The translations under genes were made by a program, and so were the position numbers. Below, piece by piece: positions 13,974-26,307 of a stretch of DNA of 64,000 bases. The DNA comes from Capsaspora owczarzaki ATCC 30864 (lineage: Eukaryota > Opisthokonta > Filasterea): assembly GCF_000151315.2 (NCBI RefSeq), contig NW_011887294.1, forward strand, positions 2,190,460 through 2,254,459, in the 5' to 3' direction. The notes under the pieces were generated by a model. The model was not told the DNA's origin, made no database searches, and worked only from the letters and a program-made list of their open reading frames with translations. Every line of letters begins with the position of its first letter. Positions within the stretch are counted from its first letter, which is position 1.

Positions 13974-14391
13974 TCGCGAAGATCGGCTCGTCAACTGGAA
14001 TGACCATCGGAACGTTTCACGGGCAGTACGAGTATAACCGCAATCCCAATGGTCAGACGTTGAGGCTCTTGATGCAATAACCCCGGCAGACCAAACCAGG
14101 TTTCACCGCAATACCCCTTTCTTGCTCCCTGCTTCCACTCGTCTACAAGCCGTATATCCTTTCCCGCTTGTACTAGATCTTGAATAAATGGCAATTTTCT
14201 CACATTCCCACCAACATCCAGCCTGAGGCTCGAACTGCGTGCACTTGCAGCTTGTTCCTCCTACTCAGCGCAAACTTGAGTGACTCAAACTCATGGACAC
14301 GCGTCCAAGCAGAGACGCAGTTTAACATTCACAACATTGCCGAGAGCACAGGAGAACAGGCACAAACCCGCATCCACATTCACCAGCCAAC
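13974..14391. other. Region between orphan ORF and alpha-galactosidase
   Basis: The first 106 bp may still be coding in a third frame, with a stop at 14077-14079. The rest is a 3' region between two converging genes with no feature I can support. Confidence 0.3.
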
Positions 14392-16006
14392 TCATGCAAT
14401 CGGCGTCAATTTCACCATGACCACATCGTGTGCAGGAATGACAAACGAGGTGGTGTTGACTGCCGTGCCAAGATCTTGACGCTGCCAGAGATCACGAACG
14501 GCGACAGTGATGGCTGGAGTGCGCGGCGGGCAGCAAAAGTTGTTCTGGTACAGGTCGTTGTAAAAGTCAAACGTCACGTTCTGAGCAACCGCAGCGCGGT
14601 TGAACAACACAACTGCAGCCGTGCCAGGGGGACCCTCCACGGGACGGGCAAACACCTGCATGGTGCCGTCGATCGACGTCCGAATGCGCTCACCAGCGAT
14701 GGCAAGCGGGTCTTGGCTCACCGCAATGACTTCAGTCGCCGTAAGAATGTTCAGTGTGGCCAGAGTCATGTTGCGAATGTCGTTTCCAAGCAACAGCGGC
14801 GAACCGAGCAGACACCACAGCGAAAAGTGCGAGCGGTACTGCGCATCCGTCTGCCCGCCCATGCCAACGGTGAGAATATCGAGGTCGTTCCAATAGCCGG
14901 GGCCCGAGGCGTACATGACGTTGGATGCGTGATCGACAATGTCCATCAGGTTTGGCCAGTTGTCCTTGATGTCCAGCCAAATGCGCGCAACGTTGCAGCG
15001 CCCTGGCGCCCAGTCCCACGGCGCCTCGTGGTTGTTCATGCGCATCAAGAGCTCATCCGTATCGCAGCTGAACAGAATATCGTGGCGGGTGGAGAGCAGC
15101 GCGTCGCTCATTGCCACATAGACGCCGTGCGCCTCCACGAGATCGGTCTGGTTGCAGCAATCCATCTTGAGGTAGTCGACATTCCACTCGGCGAGCGTCT
15201 CTGCATCAATCTGCTCGTGGCCCTTGGTGCCAGCAAAGCCCATGCAAGTAATGTCACCGGCGCTCACATACATGCCAAATTTCAAGCCTTTGCTGTGAAT
15301 GTACTCGCTCAGTGCAGACATGCCGCTGGGAAACTTGGTTGCATCTGGCACCAAGCGGCCAGTCGTCGGATCGCGACCAGACATCCAGCAGTCGTCCAGA
15401 TTGATGTACTGAAACCCCGCCTTGGCCAGTCCCGACGAGACCATCGTGTCTGCAATCTGGTGGATGAGTGTCTCGCTAATGTCGCACTCGAACGTGTTCC
15501 ACGACGACCATCCCATCGGAGGTGTCTTTGCCAGTCCTGTGTTCGCAGACAAACAAGCAAACAAACAAACAAAAAAGCAAGTAGAATCGCGCGTCAACAA
15601 AGTTGTTCGGGTTTGGACGCTGTGGAAGCAGACAGATTAAGATTGAAAATTCTGATTCGACGCCGTTCAATCCCACTTCCGCACACTCTCACTCACTCAC
15701 TCGCTCAGGTTCTCGGATACCGACCCACACAGACACTCCTCTCTCATACACACACTGTACAGACATTGCGAACTTCAACGCAACTCAATGGCGAGGAGCT
15801 GGGAAGAAGAAGCCGCGCCAAATTTTTGGGGAGGGACGTCATCCAATCTCAAACCCAACGCTGCTGCGTGCGTCGCCGGTTGTCCATCCCTTGCTTGGCT
15901 GGGTTGGAAGCACAACAAAAACAAAACCCTCACCATTGTTCAGGGCTGAAACCGTCGTGGCAGACAGCGCAGCAACGCACGCAATGATGGCCAACGCAGG
16001 TCGCAT
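14392..16006 (-). CDS. Secreted alpha-galactosidase, GH27
   Basis: This enzyme hydrolyses terminal alpha-galactosyl residues by a retaining mechanism, in the lysosome or outside the cell. Exon 1 (15934-16006) encodes a signal peptide of about 20 residues (ATG, then a hydrophobic run ending VSALNNG). Exon 2 (14392-15536) holds the rest; the total is 405 aa. GH27 hallmarks follow: TPPMGWSSWNTFECDI, FQYINLDDCW, FPSGMSALSEYIHSKGLKFG, the nucleophile Asp in YLKMDCC, and the probable acid/base Asp in LDIKDNW, with GPGYWNDLDIL after it. A C-terminal beta domain ends at KLTPIA. The length matches plant and fungal members. The paired Cys residues expected in the first domain are present. It lies 277 bp upstream of PDK on the same strand. 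Confidence 0.95.
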
Positions 16007-16282
16007 TTGGGGAAACTCAAACTCGAAAGGGAAGAATGAAAGTCGTCCTACTTTGAACTCGATTCAGTCAGGCAGATCATCGACATTGAGCAATTAAACG
16101 ACGGGTTTAATCATTAACAAAGGGGAGGGGGGGGGGAAACAAACAAAGAATCGAGCATATACAAGTTGAAAAAACCAACAACAGCAAGAAAATACAAAGC
16201 AAAAAAACTGCAGTCCATGCAAACAAAACTTTCTCGAAAAACAATAAACACCCTTAAAGATGAGCAATAGCATGCGTTGAAA

Positions 16283-18847
16283 CTATCGCCCAGTGCTGGC
16301 GCCGCCGCCGTAAATATGATCCATGTACATCCAGGGCATCTTGGGAGCATGGCCGCGGTTTTTGGCAGACGTGTAGAGCGAGCGCATGATTTGCGACTGC
16401 ATCCAGTCCGGATTGCCAAACGAAGAGCCGGGGGCGTTCATGGCAGCCGCCACGTGCGAAGACGATGGCGAGGTGCCAGAGGGACGCGGCTTGTGGCGCA
16501 TGGGCTGACCAGAGTACGAGGGCAGCACCTCGCCCGCCTCGTGCGCGGCAACCTTGAGGTAAATGTAGGCATCCGTGCCATGGCCTTCCATCGAAATCAG
16601 GTGCAGGTCACCGCCAAAGTAGCGTGCATACAGTCGCGACAAGGGCAGACCGTAGCCAAAGCCAGCCAGGGGCGCGTGGTTCATATCGGCCGAGCTGTTC
16701 GCCTCAAGCTCTGGCGGCGAAGCAGTCGTGTAAAAGTAGGTAAAGAGGTGGGGCATGCCCGAGCGCGGGATGCCGCCGCCCTCGTCGGAAATTTTGATGG
16801 TGAGGTCCTCCTCGCCTTTCATGATGCGAACGCGCACCTTGGGCAGCGTGGTGGCGTCGGGTCCGTGGTGTTCTACCACAGCACGCATCGAGTTCTTGAG
16901 CAGCTCAAAGAGCATGTGGTACAGATGCGAGGGCACGTAGGGGAAGCAGACGTCTTCGGCGACGGAAACGGGTCCGCCCGCAGCCGAGCTGGCGCGCGAG
17001 GCGCGCGGGTTGATGACCTCGACCTCGGGCGATGCAAAGTAGTGCTGGTCGCAGAGGAAGCGCGCATTCTGCGCAGCATCGTCTGCAATTTGGCGCACGT
17101 TGCACTTTTCGTCAATCACGCCAACCCAGCCCTTGCGCGGCGGGTTGAGGGCGGGGTCGTCGCCAAACACCTCGCAGTGCTGGGCAATCAGCATACGAAT
17201 GCCAATACGGCTCATGTAAAAGCGGTCGAGGAAGTACTGAATGTTGCGATCGTACGCATCCGAGCCGTAGGCCTCCTTGAGTGCGAGGATGCCTTGGGCC
17301 ATCGTTGTGACGACGGGTGCGTGTCTGCGGTGAATGTTGCGGATGACTTCGGTGAACGACTTGACATAGTGCTCTGCGTCCGCCTTGTTCGAGGCCGTCG
17401 CAATCGACTCTTCAATGGGGAAGTTGAGCAAGTCTTCAAACGACTTGATGTACCATCCGTGCACCCTGCCCACCGACTGCTGGCCCAGCAGCTTTTCCGG
17501 CAGTGACTCAATCTCCTTGGTCATGTGTGCGAGGCGAACTGGCAGCTCGTTGCGCAGGAAGGCGACCGACCGGACTGCGGTTTCGACGTCTCGCTGTCGG
17601 CCTGTTGCAAAGCGTAAGTGCGAAGATGAAGATGCGCAGAATAAAGTCAGTCGTAGTAAAACCACGTAACAGTTTGTATGCGACTCTTCTGTGCTAATGC
17701 TGATGGGTGGGGGTGGAGCGACAGAGCCAACCCACAGCGAGAGAGAGAGAGAGAGAAAGAGAGAGGGTTTGAAACTGTGCCCATCATAAAAAAAAAAAGC
17801 GTAAAAAAATAATAAAATTTTGATGACTTTTTTTTAAAAAGCGTTTTTATGCGGGCTCGCTTTGGCTCTCGTGCTCATGAGGGGGAAATTGAGCAGCAGA
17901 GCCACTGTTGCGCTTTTGCACGCATCGACGCAGGCAAGGGGAAGGGGAAGGGAGGGGAGGGGAGGCGTGCCACATTGGTGAGGACGTGTTCGTGATCACC
18001 CGGACAACACAGGTTTGCTTTTCACGTGCATTCAGTCAGTTCCAACAAGCCTGCTGCTCCCTCTCCCTCAGTCACTCACTCTCAGTCGTAGTGTGTGTGT
18101 GCGTGTGTCACAGTCCATATGGTCATCACGTTTCGCTGTCAAGTAATCAGCAGCAAACGGCACAATCCGCACAATGCCATTCACACAACAAACGACACTC
18201 AGCGACAAATCATTTCGTATTTGAATGATTTTCAAAATCAACGCCGCAGCTTTTTTTTTTTTTTTTTTTTTTTTTTGGTTTCCTTGTCTTCACTCTGGCA
18301 CAGCTCAAAGGGCAAGCTCACAGATCAACGACCAATGACAGAGAGAGCGACAAGAGAGAGAGCTCATCCCTTCCACTTGAAGAACAACAAAAAAGCATGA
18401 CAGTTTTTTTTTTTTTTTTTTGAGTCACGCACCAAACTCTGCGAAACGCGCAATGGAGATGGGCGTCTGCTTGTACTGCGCCCAGCGCGAGAGGGCGTCT
18501 GCGGTGGCCGGTGTTGGCGTGACGGAGCCTGTGACAGACAATGGCGAGTAGAGTGGCGCGGCAGCAGTGGCAGCACCACCCGCAGCAGCACCAGCAGCGG
18601 AGGAAGGTGCCGAAGCAGCGTCGGTCGCAGTGGCGGCGGGCAAAGTGAACGAGCGCACACTGCTGCCGCTGCGTTGATAATGTGGCTGCTGGACGGCGCC
18701 TAATCGCGCGTCACTGTTGCTGTGTCGATTGCTGAGGATGCTGCTGCTCATGCTGCGCACAGACACGGCGCAAGCAGTCACAACAGGCGCAGCAGCAGCG
18801 AGGCTCAAGTAGGACGAGCATTGTCGGCTTGCGCACAGTTGTAACAT
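16283..18847 (-). CDS. PDK: Mitochondrial pyruvate dehydrogenase kinase family protein
   Basis: PDK/BCKDK kinases phosphorylate and switch off the E1 subunit of pyruvate or branched-chain dehydrogenase complexes in the mitochondrial matrix. Exon 1 (18433-18847) encodes an Arg/Ser-rich presequence and a long Ala-rich linker, then ISIARFAEFG; exon 2 (16283-17601) continues RQRDVETAV. The model gives 577 aa, longer than the usual 400-440. The regulatory bundle shows ELPVRLAHM and NIQYFLDRFYMSRIGIRMLI. The GHKL ATPase has the N box ELLKNSMRAVVEH, G1 box DEGGGIP, and GFGYGLPLSRLYARYFGGDL. The Pro/Ser-rich tail of about 70 residues is not typical. PDK is favoured over BCKDK from motif wording, but I cannot separate them with certainty. 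The 831-bp intron carries two T runs. Confidence 0.93.
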
Positions 18848-19176
18848 TTTGTGCGAAAAATTAAATAACGAAAAAAAAAAAAAAAAAAAAAAGAGTGGGA
18901 ATTTTCTGAGACTGGTGACGCAAAATTCTAAATTACCAAAAGTAACAAAAATGACGAGAACAAGGAAGAAAGTGCGACGGAGAGGTGCGCACTGATGCTC
19001 AACCATTGGGCGAATTTGCTCGGTGAATGCGCTGCTTAGCTCAAGCCTCTGCGCTTGACGGGAGTGCGCACAGAAGCACAATTTGGGGATGGGACGTAAC
19101 TTTATTTCAACGCCTCCAGCCTCGATAGTGAAACCAATGTATCTAACACGAAACCATAACAAAACCAATGCTACAT
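18848..19176. other. PDK upstream region
   Basis: This 329-bp stretch is between the RSPRY1 stop and the PDK start, both on the minus strand. It holds an A run at 18871-18892 close to the PDK ATG and otherwise nothing I recognise. Confidence 0.4.
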
Positions 19177-22100
19177 CTACAAGTTCCCTGCCCCGGCGTC
19201 AACGGCAGCTGGCGCTGCATTTGCTTCCGTTGAAGCAACCGGCGCGGTATTTGCGTCTGCCACGACACCAGATGCGACAGCAGAGGCATCGGCAACGACA
19301 GGTGCCGTCACGGCAGGCTCGTCGCTACTTTGCCGTGCAACCACCTTGACGCGGCACAGTGGACATAAATCACATTGCTGGGCGCAGTCGGGGCAAAACC
19401 CTTCATGGTTGCAAGGCAGCAGGCGAATCGATCGAGGCTCGTCGACGCAGAGAATGCACCGCAATTCCCCTTCGCCGTCAGAAACGTGGGACAGCTGCGT
19501 GCGCATGTCTCGAAGGAGCACTGCCTTAGGCGGTACAATCTTTTCGACATGAGGAAGCGTTCCATGGTCGTTGAGGGACGCATAGCCTGCACGAGGGAAT
19601 CTGAGCAACAAACGCGAGTCAGTGTCAGAGACGATTGGGATTGCGCAAGCTGGGACAACCCGCGCACTCATCGTGGCAACCTACTTGTAAGGGGTAGCGC
19701 CAAAGTTGAACCTCGTCTGTTGGCAACTCATAAAGCTTGCGGCAGGGTACAGAAGCATATCAAAGTCTGGCGGCAGCGTGTAGCGGCCGACCTCCAGCTC
19801 ATTCAGCCAAAATATCACTTGGCGCTCGTCTCCATCAAGCATGAGACCGACCACATCGTTGGGTTTCCAAGTAGGCATGGTCTCGGGGCAATTGATAAAC
19901 TCGCCGCGATGCCAAGTCACCCTGCGGCACCCGTCGAACGCAAAGGATTGAGGGTTGTCTCCCACACCACTCTCCTGTACCGCCGGTTGCCCAAGGTCAA
20001 ATCAATCGAACGAGTGAGAAAAGTGAGTCATCACAGCAAACAAGCTTGAGGACCGCAGCCTTCATCAACAGCGAACATCAACCAAATGGAAGCGTACCTC
20101 AACATCAAATTCGCAGTCGCGCCCAGTCCAGCCAATCTGCATGATACCGCCCGAAAGCAGTGTCACTTCGAGATACCACTTGCCTGTATGGGAGCACGTA
20201 GCCCAAGCAAAACCAGCGTCTTGTGGTGAGCCGACACAACAAGCCGAAAGCGCAGTTTCAAAACCTTCAAACTTGCCGTGCAGGACTCCAAAAGACGAGC
20301 GCACAGTTTCAAAAGTGCATGCATCATTGCGAGCCTGTGATTTAAACAGCAGTGTCAGTTTGCGCGAGCAGATCAGCCACTAACAATCTATGCAAATCCT
20401 CCTACCTCGAGACCATCGGCGGAAACCTTGACAAAGCTCATCGTATTTCGCTTGTCGAGCATGACATTGATGCTATCGAGATTCTTGATTCTAGAGATGG
20501 AGGGTTCTCGATCCTGAAGCGAGAAAACAAAGGGACAACTCAAAAATGTAAGTGCTTCAACAAGTCGGTTCCTTTTTTTGCCTTCCAAACGGCAATACTT
20601 ACAGGCAGGAGAACTAGAGCATGAAAAGACACAACACATAAGACCAGCACAACAAGAGCAGCGATCAGTACGTTGAATGCGTTTCGGAGGAACAACGACG
20701 ACAACCACATAGCGACCTACCCGTGTTATCAAGGATCCAGACGAGACAATGCCAGATCTGAAGTCGAAGCGCGTCGGTAGGTGGAGTGTCAAGCATTATT
20801 GTCTCCAACTGGCGCAGCTTGTTGGGCAGCGGGCTCTCCATGATAGCAGCTTTGGCTTTTGCTGAGATGGACGAAACGCAGCGATGCGGTGAGAACAGCA
20901 CCAACCATGGAACAGCATACTCCTTGTACCAATCTTGTCGAAAGGATTTCGTGTGGTACCTGTTTGGCAAAACTTGTCCAATGCGACAATCGCGTAGAGC
21001 ATAGCAGGCTCAGACTTGTCGAGCAGGCATTCTAGGGTGGACAACGCACTATCGCTGAGGAGAAGAACTGTAGCTTGTCCTGCAAGTGATGTGAGATGAG
21101 CGAACAAAACGGCGCACAGTGAGAAAAAGACAAGTGGAAGCGCGCGAGGCGAACAAACAAGACGAAAAACAAACCCCACCTGCAAACTTTTCGGCAAGCA
21201 CTCCAAAAGCAATCGCGACATTTCGAAGCACATTGTCCTGATCTGTTCGAGGGCATCCACAGCGGGAGACAAAGGCCCGATACGACACTGACGGTGAGAG
21301 CTTCTTGTAGATGGAAGTAGAGTAAACGCAACATTCGAAACCAATTCATTCCATACCGCAGCACTCATCTGCTGTCTCGCAGAGCATGGTGGATACACGC
21401 TTGACAGTGCTTGGTCCTGGACTCGGGAAGGAGTCGATCAATGTCGCAATGACGCTATCCGACAAGGGCAGCGAAAGGTCCAGCGAAAGCACCATCTGGC
21501 GCACGATTTCGCACCAATCCTCATCTGCAGCCAAAACAAAACACATCATTGAGCGAGTGAGTTTGTTTTTTGTTGTTGTTCCGACAACCAGAGTGAGTAC
21601 ATTGTGTGACATATAAGTTGTTGGCGTTGAGTTGAATTGAACGAGGCTGACATCATTCTCAGTGGAGATTTCCAAGTAGCCATAGGCAAACAATGACTCA
21701 CCGCTGTTCTCTGCATAGAATGCGAGGTCGTCCATCGCGTCGTACGTGTCTGCATAGTCGGACAGGACGAGGAGTGCGTCGACCGAGTCAAAGATGAGCT
21801 GCTGGAAGTGATCTTGCTTGGCATCGTCGCCAGAGTCGAGCACCTCCTGTCTCCGCTGCCGCCGCGCATTCTCCTCGTCTTCGTAGCTGTTCCCATTGTC
21901 GTTCTCTTCGCCATAGTAGTTGTAGTAGGGGGTTGTTGCCGCTGGTGCAGGTGCTGGTGCGGGGGCGCTGGCGCTGGCGGATTCGCAGCAGCCGGACTCT
22001 CCGCTGTCACCGCCACCGCGGCCGGAGCGACGCTGGAGTCTGCAGTCTGCTGGTGCTGGTGTTGGTGTTGGTGCTGGTGTTGGTTCTGGTACCTGCTGCT

Positions 22101-22299
22101 GCAGGAATTGCATAGCGGCGTTTCTCTGCTCTTCTGATGCTCCTTCGCCTTGCCCCGCAGCAGTAGCAGCAGCACCAGCAGCAGCACCAGCAGAGGCAGC
22201 AGCATTGTTGCTGTTGCTAGTGTTCACAGCAGCATTCATCGCCGGCTGTGGAGGCGACGGTTCGGGATTGGTCGCTGGCGGATTGCTGCTGTTCGGCAT
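19177..22299 (-). CDS. RSPRY1: RSPRY1, RING and SPRY domain protein
   Basis: RSPRY1 is a probable E3 ubiquitin ligase linked in humans to skeletal development. Ten exons give 734 aa: 21702-22299, 21357-21524, 21180-21287, 20960-21079, 20721-20861, 20603-20613, 20406-20513, 20098-20334, 19685-19974 and 19177-19600. The N-terminus is disordered and rich in Ala/Pro/Thr. A helical repeat region follows, matching the human protein (DEDWCEIVRQMV, NVAIAFGVLAEKFAG, AMLYAIVALDKFCQT). The SPRY domain shows WYLEVTLLSGGIMQIGW and FAFDGCRR. The C-terminal C3HC4 RING reads CILC, then CNHEGFCPDC and CPLCR. Exon 6 is an 11-nt microexon (see findings). The tail after the RING is Ala/Val-rich and not in the human form. 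Confidence 0.95.
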
Positions 22300-22472
22300 T
22301 GAAACAAGAAAACAGCAAAAGTAGAATAGCTTTACACGACTGGTCGAACATGAAAAAGCGGAACATGTCTCAAACTTGAAGCAAGAATACATTGACACAA
22401 GAAATTGCGAGCAGAGACGAAGGAGAGAGAGCTGGGAATAAGAAGCTCAGTCTTGCCAATGTGGATGCAGCA

Positions 22473-24359
22473 ATGACCGAAACGCCGACGTGCGACAGCG
22501 TGGACGTGCAGGTGGATGCGTCACAACGAGCACTGCCACCACCACCACCACCACCACCACCACAGCCTCAGAGTGCGTGTGGACAGCTCCTGGTGGTCGT
22601 CAAGCAGCTCACGGCGCTCTTCCACGAGAGCTCGGCGGGATCGCTGTACACGCTCTTTCTGATGTTCATGGCGTTCAGCGTGTCCAACCTGTGCATGTAC
22701 GTTGTGCCGCAGGTCAGTCAGGTGCTCGAGCAGGATCTCCACTTTGGCGACGGACAGGGCGGCGGCGTCGAGTACTACGTCCTGGCTGGATCGGTCTTTG
22801 TGGTCATCTTTACCATTGCGGGCATCCCGATGGGCATTCTGGGCGACCGCTACGACCGCAGACGCATGCTGGCAGTCGCAGTCGCCTCATGGAGTGCCAT
22901 TACCATGGCGTCGGCCGCCTGTCAAGCGTACTGGCAGCTGGTTCTCTGCCGTGTCGGAGTTGCGATCGCGTAAAGCACAGCAACAGAGTCGCACGTGCTT
23001 GAAAAGGCTCAGATTTGGGCGTGTGATGGAGGGGAAAAACAAAAAGGCTAACAAAATGTGCACGATGCGACGGATTGGACATAGAATGGCCGCATGTGCT
23101 CCGTTTGCAGCAAGTATCCTCGCCGATCGCTTTGTGCAGGTACGTTTCGGTTGGATACAAGAACAGGTTGTTTGTCAGTCGTGAGAAATGCAGTCTGATT
23201 GGATTGGTGAAACTCTTGGATATCGGTAGAATCGATCTGCCGCCATGAGCGTATTCTACTGGGGTAAGAAACGAAAGAAAAGCTCTTTGCTCTCTCTCCC
23301 TCTCTCTCTCTCTCTCTCTCCCCATCGCCGTGCCACTGCAATCAGCACTCATGCTTTTATTCTCTCGCTTGCCGCGATCTAGGTATCTACTTTGGCTACA
23401 GCGCTTCTTACGCAGTAGGCAACTTGCTATCCGAGCCAATCGGCTGGCGGTGGTCCTTTGTTGTGGCTGGATCGCCTGGCTTGATACTCGCAGCGCTGAT
23501 TGCCTGGACCATCCACGAACCTGTGCGCGGCGAGGCAGAACGCGCTCCTGCAGCACAGCCCCGGCTTCATCGTGCCGCCTCATCAGAGAAGGATCAAGAA
23601 GAATCCGCGCTTTTGGGAAATGATTATGGTTACCAAACTTTATCCGACAACCCGCCCGTTCCCCAACAGCTCAATCGCGGTCAAGATACTGGCGTCTACA
23701 CTGTGCGCGAGTCCTTGATTCGCTTTTGCACTTCCAAGCCCGCCCTCGTGCTGTGCGCTGCCGGCGCGGTGCGCAACTCGGCCGGCTATGTCTGGTCGTT
23801 CAACACCAATCTCTTCTACAAGAACGTACGACACTTGTCTCCAGACCAAATAGCCGCGTGGATGAGCTGGACGCCGCTGGTCAGTGGCTCGATCGGAACA
23901 ATGCTCGGCGGCGCTCTGGCCGACTGGTTTGGGTTGCGGTACGGCGGGCGATCCCGCGTCTGGCTCCTCGTTGCCAGCCAAGTGCTTGCTACCCCGCTCG
24001 CAGCCGGCGCTCTGTGGCTGGACTATCCGTGGTGCTTTGTCGTTCAGCTGCCAGCAAACATTTTTAGCGAGATGTGGATGGGTGTCACCATGGCCCTCGT
24101 TGTCGATCTCTTCCCCATCCGCATGCGCTCGTTTGCGGTCGCATTGTACTTTTTCATCATTCAGAACATTGGCGGCAATGCAACCGTTCTCGTCGATCCG
24201 CTGCAGTACAACGCAGGTCTCGGCCTGCAGGACGCATTGCTGGTGCTCTTCCCCGGCACCTACTTGCTCAGCGCTGTGCTTTTCGCACTTGCTTACTGGC
24301 CGCTCAAACAGGAGGACGGTCGGCGTCAGTCAGACACGCGTCCGCTGCTTTCGTCGTGA
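22473..24359 (+). CDS. Spinster-like major facilitator transporter
   Basis: This is an MFS membrane carrier most like the Spinster (SPNS) group, which exports sphingosine-1-phosphate or lysophospholipids, often from lysosomes. Four exons (22473-22969, 23085-23139, 23230-23263, 23383-24359) encode 520 aa with about 12 hydrophobic segments. Motif A is GILGDRYDRRRM after the second segment. The next segments read CAPFAASILADRF and MSVFYWGIYFGYS, followed by IHEPVRG, all as in Spinster proteins. The N-terminus has an uninterrupted poly-Pro run, and a hydrophilic loop of about 60 residues divides the two halves. A C-terminal DTRPLLSS could be a dileucine-type sorting signal. The substrate cannot be read from sequence. 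It shares a 173-bp promoter with RSPRY1. Confidence 0.85.
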
Positions 24360-26266
24360 TAGGAGAACTTCACAACAGCAAAGGACGGCCATTCGCCTCT
24401 CTTCCCCTATTTCCCCCCCCCCTTTCCTTTTTGTACTTTAATAGCCGCAGGTTTGTTGTACTTGTACTTTGGCTCTGTAGACTAACAAGAAACAGATTCC
24501 ATGTATGACTGATCCCATCGGGTGCAGTATTTTTGACACTTCCTACTTTTTTGCTATTCACGCTCGCCAATGAGCGATTCCTCCCAATGAGATCACATGT
24601 TCCGAGTTCCCATGATGTGGCTTATTGTGTCTCTCTGTATGGGTGCAAAGTTCAGCGACTTGAGCGCGAAGCCAGCATTATCAAAACCCAAACATTCAGG
24701 ACATTTGCGTCGTTGCATTTGGATCCCGACGTGAGTTTTCGTTCCCCCACTTGATCTCCGAACTCTCGACGATCCATCGCGTCTCGCCATGCTTTGCTGT
24801 GTTGATACGTCGCTCTTCTGACGAGACACCCCCTTTAGTTTGAGTCGATCATTCCCTACGTCGTTGCCAAAATGCGAACAAAAGTGCGACAGCTGTTCTG
24901 TTCTTCCATTCATTGCTACTACTCCCAACTCCACAACTCCACCAACCATGTTTGGTATTCGTTTTTTGCTGCATTTCGACTTTCTCAGCCTAGGAATTTT
25001 CTTACTCTCAGCCAGAGTGCGGCTAATGTGGCTTTTTTTGTTGTGTGTCTGTGAAGGTGTGGGTTTTTTTGTATTTTGTTTCCCATTTCAATTCCCTACT
25101 TTCTTCCTTATTGCTCATTTCTCACGTTCTGCTTCAACGTTAGTTTCACTCAGTCCTTGTTTTTTTTTTCAGTTTTATTTTTCTATCGTTGACATTCACT
25201 TGAGTTTCATCCTTGTCAAACAACAGAGGTAAAGCGAAACCACGCTCGCTCGTGGTTCTGCCCCAGCCATCGTCCGAACCGCACTTCTCCCACCAGAAAC
25301 CGCACATCCACCTCCCCCAACCCGCCGGCGATGAGCAGTCCGTTGCAATTGGAATCGGCTTCAGTCGTACGCCACTGTGCTTTTGCCCTGCGTGGCTGGC
25401 TGGCTGGGCTGGCTGATGCAACGCTTCCCTCGTGCGAAAAACCCGACGCATTTTCAGAAACCTGGCATTTTGCCGTGTTTTGCGCTTTTAGGTTTTGGTC
25501 GCCCTTCCTTTCTTGTTTCCAGCTTCGTTTTCGCTGCCCGGTCGTTTTCTTGCTGTTTCAAGTCCATTCACAGTGGCTGATCCAAGCCAAAAAGCGAGCT
25601 TGTCAAAAAAGAACTCGGTGGGAACAAAAAATTAAAAAATTAAAAAAATTAAAACCATGGATTTTTTTATTATTTTATTATTTTGTTTTTTATTTGTATG
25701 AGTTTCCATTGAGTTTTTTTTTTTTTTTTTGGTTCCTTGTTCGCTCACCCCCACAATCTTTTTTGAACGCTCTTCACACAGAAGCACGACACAGACGCAG
25801 ACACGCAGAAGGAGGTCATGATGGCACAACGACCCAACGGCCAGCCGCAGCAGCAGCAGCAGCAGCAGTTCTACAATGCCTACCACCCCAATGCACAAGC
25901 ACAGCAACAGCAGCAACGAGGCGGACCGCAGCACTACTCGTCCGCAGCCATCGCCGCACAGCTCCAGCAGCAGCAGTACAACCGACCACAGCAACAGCAA
26001 CAACAACAGCACTACTCACAACAACACTTAACACAGCAGCAGCAGCAGCAGCAGCTCTTGCACCAACAGCAGCTCTTGCTTCAACAGCAGCAACAGCAAC
26101 AGCACGGCGGTCAAGCGGTCTACCACCAGCCACCGCCAGAGCCAAAGATTCCCGACCAGGTGTCCTTCTATGCATTGGGTCGCACCATTGGCAAGGGCGC
26201 ATCGGGCATTGTCAAGATCGCCAAGCACACTCTCACAAACACCTTGGTAAGGCAAACAAGCAAACA

Positions 26267-26307
<41 letters not shown>
